64,000 bases of DNA, taken from contig NC_033622.1 in assembly GCF_001540865.1 (NCBI RefSeq), positions 12,964,797-13,028,796 of the forward strand, given 5' to 3'. This document shows, piece after piece, positions 50,425 to 60,905 of the stretch (the stretch's first letter is position 1; each line of letters starts with the position of its first letter). The notes under the pieces are model-generated. The model had not been told where the DNA came from. It was given only the letters and a program-made list of their open reading frames with translations, and did not search any database. Position numbers and translations under genes: made by a program. Source of the stretch: Ananas comosus. Lineage: Eukaryota > Streptophyta > Magnoliopsida > Poales > Bromeliaceae.

Positions 50425-50570
50425 TTTTTTTAAGAAATAGATAATATGTTATCCATTTCGTTTATTTCATTTAAAAATAAATTTAATTGAAAATATGAAT
50501 CATCTAAAATTTAAATTTGAAATTTCGAGATACCAATCATCAAATTCTTTACTACTTGCTTGATTGGTAA
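50425..50570 (-). mobile_element. SINE relic, reverse copy
   Basis: The family motifs are in order: gaaatagataatatgttatc, cgtttatttcatttaaaa, aaatttaaatttgaaat and ctttactacttgctt. Confidence 0.55.
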
Positions 50571-50752
50571 TATATTGCCATTAATTAGTGCCCAAAAAAT
50601 TCCAATTGGGAGGTTGGGAGAGAGGCGGCGTGTTTGGTGGCTAAGTGCCAAGTGGCAACCAACCCAAGAAAAAAGTAACTAAAAACTTTCCTCAAAACAT
50701 CTCGTGGACACGTTTCCTAACTAAAAGGCAATCGCATTCACAATTAAAAAAA

Positions 50753-51262
50753 TGGGATAATTACTTATATATTCCTCGTGCGTCTGAAAATATTCGATAT
50801 ACTCTTTTTTTTTTTCTTTCTAAAATGCCCCTCATATGTTCCACCATTATTATAAAATACCCCCACAGTTATCTCCTGTTAAGTTAACCTGAGTTAAACG
50901 TGAGTTAAATATCTATCACAGTTAAAAAAAATTAAAATGCCAATTTTGCCTTTAACTTAAGGGCAAATAAGAAAGATTGGTTACGGTAGAGGGATATATT
51001 GGAAAAAATAAAAAGTTGAAATACTTTTTGTACCCCTAACTTTAAGAGCAAATAAGAAAGACAATGATGGTGGAATGGTATATTTGAAAAGGGCAAAAGA
51101 GTAATTTTATAGAGATAACAGTGTTACTTAATAGATTTTAACTCTAAAGGTATATTAGAAATAGGTTGGAACGTAGGAGGGGTATTTTCAATATTAGCCT
51201 TCTAAGAGGGGTAAATCGAAAAATCGGAAACTTTTCAGAGGTATATAAGAAATTGCCCCTTA
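50753..51262. mobile_element. Foldback element of about 0.5 kb
   Basis: The ends are imperfect inverted repeats (gggataattacttatatatt against gaggtatataagaaattgcccc). Subterminal pairs such as aaaatgcccctcatatg and gaggggtattttcaata also oppose each other. Non-coding. Confidence 0.5.
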
Positions 51263-52335
51263 AAAAATTTTCGGATTCGTGTCGCTTACGTATATACCGA
51301 ATGATAAACAAAATGATCTTAGTATAAAAACTGTTACGTGTGTATTTCTATTTTTCATTAAAAAATTTCGTAAAAAGTGAATAAATATAGGAAAGAGGGG
51401 AAAAAACAAAAAATAAAAAAGAGAGCCTTCTATTATTGACCGAAAGTTTAAATAAATATAAGTTATTATTTCTTTGAACAAATTTGATCCGATTAAAAAA
51501 GTTCACACTAGGATGGTAAAAATAGTTTTTATTATAATTAAAATAATTATTCCCAAATGAGATTATTAACAAACTAATGTTATTAATTAGTTTTAAGTTG
51601 TTCGTTAGATATATCCTTGCACATTGTTATACGTGTTAAAATTTTCCTTTATATTCATGGGCGAACTAGGTTTTGATATTATATGAAACGATTCAAACAA
51701 ATTCGAAAGTTTAAGCGGATACATAGAAGTATTCTTACACATGATATGCATCAGGTTGAGATTAACTTGGTACATCGCGATCATGGTGCCATTTGAACAA
51801 AAAATTGATGAGGATGGTCCCTAACATAAGGTTGTCTCAATTACCATTATTTATCACATAGATGACACGCATCTTAAATCTTCTTAAACGGTAGTTAGAC
51901 ACTGACCTTATTATTTTTCTTTTTCTCTTTTGAGATAGTTTAGACTCAATTGCATGCTATATGAATGTGAGGTCCACATGCATACATACATGCACTTGAG
52001 GTCCACACATCATTTTCAAATGTGACAATATTGTAAGCATTTGACTGATGCGTATTTTCCAGGGCACACTATGATTTGATTAATGTACGCTCCATTCCTA
52101 CATAACATGTCAACACCAACCATATGAGGAGGTCAAAAACACATGTTGAACATAAAGCTCGGAGGAAACGAGCAGGCATTTCCTACACCCGGTGTATCCA
52201 TATATCTCAAACATTTGTGATCAATATTTATAATGTATGGGCATTTCAAGTATTTTCCATAAAAAGTTATATAAAAATTTGAATAATCTATAACATCAGA
52301 ATTAAGGACAGAAAAATCAAGTTATATACATATAT
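51263..52335. other. Intergenic DNA
   Basis: AT-rich. No gene or clear element was recognised. Confidence 0.5.
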
Positions 52336-52921
52336 AGAGTTGAGCTGGAATGCTTTTTTTTTTTTTTTTTTGAGAAAGAGTTGAGCTGGAATGCTATCGG
52401 TAGCAAATCAGGTCCGTTGCCACCTATTTGTTTTCGATGATAGAGCCTTCAAATTGACGATCGGCACCATTGAACATAATCTATACCACTTGAAGTATTT
52501 TGAAACCAAATTTTAAATATTTTCGACATTATTGACCTAATGATCAAAGGGTTTCAAAATTTATAATTTTAATGGTAGATATGAGGCGTTTTCTCGTTTA
52601 ACGGTGTAAACCTATCTAAATCAATTGAATTTTGGTTAGAAAATTTTTTAAACTATTTAGAATAAGATCTATACTCTTGATCTTGATTACAAAATTCCTA
52701 TAATCACTTTTTCGAGAATATTCATTTTCAGCCGCTCAATTTTATGCCCACTTGATGGACAAAAGAACAATATCAGAAAAGCATGAAATTTGATTTCTAG
52801 ATACTTCAAGTAGTATAGATCATATTCAATGATGTCGATCGTCAATTTGGAGGCTCCATCATCGAAAATAAATGGGTGACAACGGAGCCCGTTTACTATC
52901 GATAGTATTCTAGCTCAACTC

Positions 52922-52922
<1 letters not shown>
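52336..52922. mobile_element. MITE, family M1, copy e, interrupted by a tiny retroposed tail
   Basis: The complete foldback has right end gatagtattctagctcaac. Its left end occurs twice: gagttgagctggaatgct at about 52336-52353 and again at about 52378-52395. Between them lies an 18-T run followed by gagaaa. The right side borders (TA)n(GA)n. Confidence 0.8.
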
Positions 52923-52960
<38 letters not shown>

Positions 52961-52961
52961 T

Positions 52962-53512
52962 GGGGCTACTATACTCTTATGAGTATTGGGCCCTTCATAC
53001 TCATAACTTGTTTTCGATGATGGGGCTTTCGAATCGACGATCCACTCCATTAAATATGATCTAAAGAACGCATTTAAACTACCTAGAAATCAAATTTCAC
53101 GCACTTTCGATATTGTTCTTTATCCATCAAAGTGAACAAAGAATGAATGGCTGAAAATAAATATTCTTTAAAAAATGATGATAGGAGTCTTATAATCAAG
53201 ATCAAGAGTATAGATTCTTGTTTTAAATAGTTTAAAGAAGTTTCTAACAAAAATTCAATTGATTTTGATATGTTTATGCCGTTAAACGAGAAAACGCCTC
53301 TTATCGACCATTAAAATTACAAATTTGAAATCCTTTGTCATTAGGCAAATGATGTCGAAAAGATTTGAAATTTTGATTTCTTAAGCACTTCAAGTGGTAT
53401 TAGATCATGTTCAACGGAGCCGATCGTCATTTGGAAGTTCTATCATCGAAAAACAAATAGGTAGTAAAACGGCTCGTTTACTACTGATATAGAATTCTTA
53501 GAGCAAAACTCT
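52962..53512. mobile_element. Hybrid MITE with M3-type left end and M1-type right end
   Basis: The left 45 bp (ggggctactatactcttatg, then catactcataac) match M3 termini. From ttttcgatgatggggc onward the sequence is M1, and the right end (ttcttagagcaaaactc) is a mutated M1 end. It therefore lacks matching terminal repeats. Confidence 0.65.
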
Positions 53513-53582
53513 ATATATATATTATATATATATATATATATTATATATATATATAATATATATATATATAGTAGTATATAAG

Positions 53583-54116
53583 TTGAGGCTACTATGCTTC
53601 TGGAAGCACGGAGCCTTCCGTGCTTCCAGATCGTTTTCGATGTTGCGACTTTCGAATCGTCGATCGGCTCCGTTAAACTTGATCTAGAGTATTTGAAGTA
53701 CCTAGAAAATAAATTTTGTAATTTTTCGATATCATTTGCCTAGTGAACTAAGGGGCTCAAAATCAACGGCTGAAAATAAAAATCTTACAAAATATGATAA
53801 TATGACATTAAAATTTTAGATCAAAGATATTGATCTGTTTTATACAGTATGAAGAATTTTCTATCAAAATTTTACGTGATTTGGATATTTCTACACCGTT
53901 AAACTTGCAAACGGCTCATCATGACCATTAAAATTATTGATTTTGAGTCCCTTCGATCATTAGGTAAATGATATCGAAAAATCATAAAATTTATTTTCTA
54001 AGTACTTCAAATACTCTAGATCAAGTTTAACTGAGCCGATCGACGATTCGAAAGTCGCAACATCGAAAACGATCTGGAAGCACGGAAGGCTCCGTGCTTC
54101 CAGAAGCATAGTAGCC

Positions 54117-54120
<4 letters not shown>
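53583..54120. mobile_element. MITE, family M2, copy f
   Basis: The best-kept M2 copy. The ends gaggctactatgcttctgga and ccagaagcatagtagcctc are near-perfect inverted repeats that extend inward for over 100 bp. (TA)n lies on both sides. Confidence 0.9.
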
Positions 54121-54148
<28 letters not shown>

Positions 54149-54334
54149 GATTCTTTGGATATGTAGAACATGTACATCCACTAAATTAAAATTTGATTCT
54201 TAAGCTTTTACGATTGAGTTTGAAAATAAATGTCATGGAACGTTACACATTCACCAAATTAAATTAAAATTTAATTATGAAGCCTTCGTGTATATATATA
54301 GACCGCCTGAATGTGGTAGAACACACGATACACA

Positions 54335-54587
54335 GGATAAAAATTTGGTGGGTCTCGTCTCCTACACAATATCGTCCTCAAACAATTTTGTTTGGGGACG
54401 ATTCTGATGGCCGCCGCGTGGTGTGCGGCGCCTATCGTGACCCTCGGAAAAAAAAAGAAAAAAATTGCGGGTTCCGGTTTTTAGAAAGAGAGAGAGAGAG
54501 AGGAGAAAGGCGCGGTGGTGATGGGGCCCATCTGGCTCCGTGCCCAAATAAATTGTTTGGGCACGGATGCCCAGCAAATTTTTGTCC
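54335..54587. mobile_element. Mutator-type MITE, older copy
   Basis: Ends ggataaaaatttg and caaatttttgtcc. The flanking 9-mers cgatacaca (54326-54334) and ctatgcaca (54588-54596) match at 7 of 9 positions, as expected for a decayed 9-bp duplication. Related to the element at 59524. Confidence 0.6.
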
Positions 54588-55158
54588 CTATGCACAAGGT
54601 GCATGCAATTAATAATTTTTCAAAGAAAAGAAACTCTGTAATAAATGATCCACTTCATCTTGCCATGTTAAAGTATATGAGGTGACTGTTGTTATTTAAA
54701 ATCTAAGCTATCAACAATGGGTATTTTTAGATTTTATATTCAAAAAGGAGGACTTAAATAAAATTAGAAAAAATTAATTATGTCAGGAGTCGAGGATTTT
54801 AAGTTTTAATACCATATTATTTCTAAAAAACTAAAAAATTATAAGAGAACGCTATTTTTATATTATATATTCAACAGTTGTATAAAAATATAAGAGTAAA
54901 ATTATTTCATATTATTTTAATTTGACGAAGTTGATCAATAATTATAAATATAGTATAAATGATGCGTAATGGGGAGAAGACTCTCTCTCATTAGAGAGGC
55001 GGCCACCCACGCAGTAGGCATTGATCGAGTCATTTTCGAAAGGACATAACGGCGTATTTAGAGACTTTTATAGAGCTTGGAATAGTACGACGATTTATAT
55101 ATATGGACCAAGTCCAAATTGAGCCATGCACCTTTCCCTAGCCTATCTAGCTACTTCC

Positions 55159-55166
55159 TATATAAA
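55159..55166 (+). promoter_or_regulatory. TATA box of phytocyanin gene B
   Basis: TATATAAA, 142 bp before the ATG, in the same sequence context as gene A. Confidence 0.65.
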
Positions 55167-55300
55167 CCCTCCCTCCAACTCTCATCTCTTCATCAAATTC
55201 ATTTACTCTCTTACCACAACTTCTATTCTAATACTTCACCTTTGATTAATTTGCTTAATTGAAGTGAACTAAGCTTTAGTTAAGCTAAGTAGTCTTGAAA

Positions 55301-55970
55301 ATGGCTTCATCCTACACATCTCTAGCTTTGGGTGCTCTTCTTCTCATGAGCTGCGTCTCATGGGGCTCGGCCGCCACCTACACCGTCGGCGATTCCCAAG
55401 GTTGGGGCTTTGGCGTCAACTACTCAACTTGGGCTAGCGACAAGAAGTTCGTCGTGGGTGACCAACTTGGTTAGTTCTCCGAACCATCTGAATTATCCAA
55501 TACAGTAATTTAATGAAGTATGACTTGAACTGGAGACCTATTATTTGGTAACGTAAACGTTTGTTAATGCTGTTGTATCTGCAAATACAGTTTTCAACTA
55601 CCAAACCAACCAACACACGGTCGCGGAGGTGAGCTCGAGCAACTACAACTCGTGCTCGACCAGCAACCCCATCAGCACCAACACCAATGGGCCCACCACC
55701 ATCACCCTCGCCACCGCGGGGTCCCACTACTACATCTGCACCATCCAGGGCCACTGCTCCGACGGCATGAAGCTCGCCGTCAACGTCGCCGCCTCCTCTC
55801 CTTCCACACCGACATCCCCGACGACACCCTCCACGCCGACCGCGCCCTCTCCCTCCACCCCGACGGTCCCTGCGCCGCCCTCCAACAGCAGCTCCGGAGC
55901 CGCCGCAGGCCTCGTGCCGACCTTATCGGCGGTGGCGGCGATCACCGGGCTCTTGGCGACGCTCTTCTAA
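55301..55970 (+). CDS. Phytocyanin / uclacyanin-like blue copper protein, copy B
   Basis: Two exons, 55301-55469 and 55591-55970, with an intron at exactly the same codon as copy A; 182 aa. Signal peptide and copper domain are almost the same as copy A, with a few substitutions (for example N38 to G, N47 to D, K55 to Q, G63 to N, S110 to G, A114 to D). Ligands H65, C106, H111 and M116 and cysteines C78 and C112 are kept. The Pro/Ser/Thr stalk is 18 aa shorter, and the hydrophobic GPI-type tail is present (LSAVAAITGLLATLF). Promoter, leader and intron also align with copy A, so this is a recent genomic duplication and not a retrocopy. The intervening 9 kb is nearly all MITEs. Confidence 0.95.
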
Positions 55971-56458
55971 TCCCGGCCAGGGTGGAGACAGTGCTATAGC
56001 TAGCTAGCCGTTACATTAAATCTCTAGCCCTTTTGAGACATTGATTTTTTATTCGATCATTCTAGGTGCTTTAGTTTGATTAGTATAAACAGCTTCATTA
56101 TACACTTAGAGTGTGTGGATTGGGATGTTATTTGTCATGACGTTTGTATAACTAAATAAAGGAGATATTCGTACTATTTATTTTCATATTTTGTTCAATT
56201 GAAAGAGCTACTGATCAAAGAATATACTTTTCTTGGTACGCTAATAAAACACTAATAATCAATATAAATATAAATTTAATTTACACATATGAACCAACAC
56301 AAGAAGATGCGTAAGGCATTTTTCGATCTGGTTGGAAAAAAGAGAGCCCGGGTGTGGATTTGGTGGGGGTGACGGAGTCGTTTTGACAAAACCTTTGTGT
56401 TTGCATGCTTTTTGACTAAGTTATTGGAGATTAGGTATATGATGTGAGATGATCCCAG
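55971..56458. other. 3' flank of gene B
   Basis: It contains an aactaaataaaggagat poly(A)-signal-like motif at about 56151-56167. No other gene was seen. Confidence 0.5.
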
Positions 56459-56506
<48 letters not shown>

Positions 56507-56511
56507 NAAAA
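56459..56511. other. Poly(A) run with an N
   Basis: An A run of about 50 with N at 56507, adjoining the left end of the palindrome. Confidence 0.9.
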
Positions 56512-57832
56512 CTAGTAAAGAGTAATTGGTTGTTACTCAGGAAGGTTATTCTTAAGGTCCGAAGGTTCGAAAGTAATTCGCCTTTTGCCTTTATTTCTAC
56601 TTTTATTTTTAGGAGCAATTAATTTTAATAGAATGTTTAGCAAACAACAATATTTGAAGCCCCCAAGATAGAATCTCCAATTAATTTGGTGTTTTTATTT
56701 TTATTGCAATAAGAATTTGTGAGGGAGATTAAGTAATATAATAATACTTCCTCTAAATTCAAATGTCGCGTTTGAAATAGTACAATTCCTAGAAAAACAA
56801 TCCATTTGAATGTGACTTGAGAGGAATACTAAATAGAATAAAACAATACATGGTATAGCACTCATTTCCTTAAAATGAACAATTAATCCTTGTAAATTAA
56901 GTTGCATTTTAATGGGCACCCAAGTCCTAATTTGACTAAAATTAGATTCACCTTTCTCGCCTACTAACAGCGTTACATATCAATTTTTTTTGGGAAAACT
57001 TAAAAAACCCCCCCTGTGGTTTCATGCATTCTCACTTTCATACCCTGTGGTTTAAAACGTATCAATTTGCCCCCCTGTGGTTTCATTTTTCTCTTTTTGT
57101 TATCAATTTTATTATTTTTTTTTTCTTAAATCAGTGACAAAATTAAAATTAAAGGATACTAAAGTGAATATTCGATAAACATAGATGGTTATCTGAAGTT
57201 TTTTGTATATAATTTAACGAAATATTAACGAAAAAGCTTCTGAAAAGATAAAAACGAAACCACAGGGGGGCAAATTGATACGTTTTAAACCACAGGGTAC
57301 TAAAGTGAGAATGCATGAAACCACAGGGGGGGTTTTTTAAGTTTTCCCAAAAAAAATTGATATGTAACGCTGTTAGTAGGCGAGAAAGGTGAATCTAATT
57401 TTAGTCAAATTAGGACTTGGGTGCCCATTAAAATGCAACTTAATTTACAAGGATTAATTGTTCATTTTAAGGAAATGAGTGCTATACCATGTATTGTTTT
57501 ATTCTATTTAGTATTCCTCTCAAGTCACATTCAAATGGATTGTTTTTCTAGGAATTGTACTATTTCAAACGCGACATTTGAATTTAGAGGAAGTATTATT
57601 ATATTACTTAATCTCCCTCACAAATTCTTATTGCAATAAAAATAAAAACACCAAATTAATTGGAGATTCTATCTTGGGGGCTTCAAATATTGTTGTTTGC
57701 TAAACATTCTATTAAAATTAATTGCTCCTAAAAATAAAAGTAGAAATAAAGGCAAAAGGCGAATTACTTTCGAACCTTCGGACCTTAAGAATAACCTTCC
57801 TGAGTAACAACCAATTACTCTTTACTAGTTTT
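56508..57832. repeat. Large palindrome (inverted repeat arms of about 480 bp around a MITE)
   Basis: 56508-56991 and 57349-57832 are inverted copies in which I see no differences. The same 72-codon open frame therefore appears twice (56701-56919 minus and 57421-57639 plus). It has no recognisable family and is not called a gene. The centre is the MITE at 56992-57348. Confidence 0.9.
56992..57348. mobile_element. MITE with gggaaaacttaaaaaac ends
   Basis: A 357 bp element with terminal inverted repeats of about 90 bp containing repeated ctgtggtttcat / ctgtggtttaaaacg modules. Unlike the outer arms, its repeats differ at several positions (ttcatacc against ttagtacc). The inner 150 bp is single-copy. 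Confidence 0.8.
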
Positions 57833-58036
57833 CTTAGATGAATATTTTTCTTATTCGTTCTGTATATGATCGCATCGTTGGATCATCGATGACGTAAGTG
57901 AAATACCAAAAACCTAACATTCCAAGGTGTTGGTAGATATAATATAATCTCATTTTGAAGCTTGTGGTTTAATTTCCACATATTGATGTGGATAGGTTAG
58001 GAATCTTTGAAGGAATAGATAGCCAATTTCTGGTCC

Positions 58037-58790
58037 TTAGACCAACTCTTTATCTTCGGAACTTACACTGAACTCTTTGTTGGAACCTACCAGTTTATAT
58101 TCTTCATGTAAATATATAGCAAATCTTCTTTTTTTTTTTGGTTTTTTCCCCTGCTTTGAAGCTACTTTTATTCTATTTTGCTGGCATGCAACTTCTGTTA
58201 GGTAATATCTCAACCAACCTCCAAGAGAACGACCGCCATGTAATGCGCGAATCTTAAGGTATAATGGACGGTTGATTAAACTGTTTTTCTCTAGGGAGGC
58301 TCCTTGGACAATCTTGGTCAAAAGAGGAATAAGTATTGCTTTTGTGATGCGCACTGTGTCCTAATAAGGGGCAAGTTGAGATATTCTCAATAGCGGAATT
58401 TCAATAGAACGGTTCAATGCACATCATATTTGAATGTAGGTAGTTGATTAAGTTAGGATGAAGCTTTAAGTAAGAAAACATGATATTGCCTGTTTTTATC
58501 TGTTTATTTTAACATTGAGAGCGAAAGATACACCAAATCAGAACTAAAATGATAACAACATGGTTCATGATAACGAGAACACAATATCCGCGCTAAGATG
58601 AACCAAGCAGAATTCGACCATAACCGCGCCTACTGCTATCCATGAAGTGTTGGCTGTGTTTGGTTCTCCACCATCCTTCCAAACACCGTAAGTCGACGAA
58701 TATTCTCGCTTGGAATTAATTCGAACAGAGATAGAAATTTCGTAGCGCACGGTGAAATTATACTATTGCTATGGAAACTGGAGAAGGTTC
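58037..58790 (-). pseudogene. Possible gene fragment, family unknown
   Basis: Two minus-strand open stretches. 58750-58565 includes ISVRINSKREYSSTYGVW, then NTSWIAVGAVMVEF. 58365-58037 follows a possible acceptor (cccttattag) and reads DTVRITKAILIPLLTK, then LYLKIRALHGGRSLGGWLRYY, then a Lys-rich part and an acidic end. They look protein-like in composition, but I recognise no family, see no start codon in context, and cannot show that they are joined. Confidence 0.25.
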
Positions 58791-59514
58791 TCATAGTGCA
58801 GGGATACAAGATCTCTCATTGTTCCTAAGATGGAAATTTCCAAACTGAAGAATTTTGTCTAGAGCACAGAGTGTCTTTGAAGAAGCTGATTATGTTGAGT
58901 AAGTTGAGTTAGGTAGGATTATGTTTTGAGTTAGTTGAGTTAGGTATTTAGTCCTCATCCCTTGCATGTCCTACTTCCAATTTATGCAGGGTTAAGCATT
59001 CAAGCCAGCTAGCCATCATTGTCCTTCAGATTTTACTTTGCAAAGAACAGCTTATGTTAGACAATGAAAGCAACAAGATACCTCACCCCATTACAGTACA
59101 AGTATAAGAACCACTTTTATCAAAGGGGGTTATCCCTTTGGATAGCTAGGTGGATTGTCCTTGTCCCACTAATTGTGTGCTTCTAAGATTAATCTAATGA
59201 TAGACACAGCATTTTGCAAGTATAATTGTTACCAATCATTTTAAAATCTGTGCAGTCAGCTGAATAGAAGTACAGTTTGAGCAGAGCTGAGGAAGCAAGT
59301 TTTTTTTATTTTTTATTTTTTTTGGTTACAAGTTAAGCTCATTCCAGTTTTCTATTAGAGCGAGAGCCTTGACAATTTTGTCTGTCAAGCCATCTAATTA
59401 CTGCATCTGGGATCAAAGAAGCTGATCCAAAGTAAAGACCAAATGAGCATTATGTGCAATAATTTGCCAAATTAATTCATGAGAAAGTGTACAATTATAT
59501 CCTTATTAAACTAG
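58791..59514. other. Intergenic DNA
   Basis: No gene or clear element was recognised. Confidence 0.45.
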
Positions 59515-59523
59515 CTCACAGTG

Positions 59524-59752
59524 GGACAAAAATTTTATGGGCATAGTGTCCAAACTAATTAGTTTGAGGACTATGCGGATCGGCGCCACGTGGCCGATCC
59601 GACGGCCACGGATCTCAGTTGCTTTTTCTCTCTCTCTAAAAGCATAGGATTTTTTGTCTTTCCATCTGTGGCCGTCGGATTGGCCACGTGACGTTGATCC
59701 GCATAATCCCCAAACTATTAGTTTGGGGACTATGCCCATAAAATTTTTGTCC
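59524..59752. mobile_element. Mutator-type MITE with exact 9-bp duplication
   Basis: Ends ggacaaaaattttatgggc and gcccataaaatttttgtcc are perfect inverted repeats. The direct repeat ctcacagtg flanks it (59515-59523 and 59753-59761). 229 bp, non-coding. The 9-bp duplication is the hallmark of Mutator-like transposition, and the exact match implies a fairly recent insertion. Confidence 0.88.
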
Positions 59753-59964
59753 CTCACAGTGCCCTTGGCCCGCATGTTGGAGCATGGGGTCTGGTCATTT
59801 CTGAACAGAGGGCCCAGTAGGGCTCCTAAAAGCCTTCCGGGCTCTGGCCTAGCCCTTTTTAGGGCCAGCCCCATGGGCCAGTGACCACTCCTATCACATT
59901 GGCACACCTAGCGGAGCATATACCAAACTTTTGTTAAATATAAAAATATTTAAACACCGTTTTC

Positions 59965-60108
59965 TAACAGCTTAAGCTTTTAGAGTACAACGGTTGTTTC
60001 ACATGATATCAAAGCAAGAGGTCCTGAGTTCAAATCATGCCAGGCCCCAACATAAAAGTCTCGAACCCAGACGTGAGGGAGAGTGTTGAGTACAACGGTT
60101 GTTTCACA
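59965..60108 (+). mobile_element. TRIM-like mini LTR element, short copy
   Basis: The direct repeat gagtacaacggttgtttcaca occurs at about 59982-60003 and 60087-60108. After the first copy comes tgatatcaaagcaagagg (primer-site-like), then cgaacccagacgtgagg as in the element at 26019. Confidence 0.55.
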
Positions 60109-60188
60109 ACTTTAAAGCACCACAACATTATTGATAGTCGATAGAGCACAACTTTAAAGCACCACAACATTATTGATAGTCGATAGAG
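60105..60188. repeat. Tandem duplication of 42 bp
   Basis: Two perfect head-to-tail copies (60105-60146 and 60147-60188), each beginning cacaactttaaagcaccac. Confidence 0.95.
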
Positions 60189-60299
60189 CAAGAATCGTAG
60201 CACAGATGAATATATATATATAGATTAACTTTAATGTATTTTATATTTGTCATAACGAGTACAAGTTTGTTAATATCATTTTCCAAATATTAATTTTCT

Positions 60300-60455
60300 T
60301 TAGAGATAGAGATAGGTAGCATGCCACCCGCTTCGTTTATTTCATTTAGAGATAAACTTAGCTGTAAATGTGATTCAACTAGGATTCGAATTTGGGACAT
60401 CGGATATCAACTAGCAAGTCCTTTGCCACTTTGTGCTAGGGACGGTCGGTATTTT
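60300..60455 (-). mobile_element. SINE, tRNA-like family, well-kept reverse copy
   Basis: On the minus strand: accgaccgtccctagcac with aagtggcaaagg (box A-like), cccaaattcgaatcctagt (box B-like), gaaataaacgaagcgggtgg, then catgctacctatctc. It lacks a long poly(A). Confidence 0.75.
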
Positions 60456-60674
60456 CCAAATATTGTTGATGTCCTAAGATGCATGATGTGGTTGTGACTG
60501 CTTTTGATTAATTTATGCACAATATATTTTGCCAATATTTAGAGGGCCAAAATATTTTACAAAGAAACACTATGCCCATTAATTCTATTCGGGATTGTTT
60601 GCTTGTCTATAGTTGTAATTGCATGAAGGTGCACATCTAACATTTGCTGTGTTCGCTAGAAGATTCAACTGCAG

Positions 60675-60905
60675 TAGGAGTCAGCCTTGGGTGCTTGTAA
60701 AAGCACTAAGTATTTGGTATTTGTAAATTTTTTACCGTTAGATTTATCTCTTTAATTATTTTCATCCATTAGACCATTTTATTCAACCAATAATTCACTC
60801 AATCCTAGAAATCTTACATCATCCTAATCGCATATCTCTTAATCCAGTGGCCAAAAATCTATAAGCACCAATAATTTGATAGTTTTAAGAGCATTGGAGC
60901 GTAAT
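60675..60905. mobile_element. MITE, family M3, copy k
   Basis: The left part gtgcttgtaaaagcactaag is followed by the family middle (accgttagatttatctc, then tcctagaaatcttacatc). The right inverted part is agtggccaaaaatctataag. The ends are decayed and no TA runs flank it. Confidence 0.6.

Noticed and set aside
47661..54120. Regularly repeated palindromic units resembling an array system
   Set aside because: The units are 200-550 bp foldback transposons of three families at irregular spacing with TA runs between them. There are no uniform repeats with unique spacers, so this is not a CRISPR or satellite array.
56701..57639. Identical 72-codon open frames on opposite strands
   Set aside because: They are the two arms of the palindrome. 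No family, no promoter or splice context, and AT-rich codon use.
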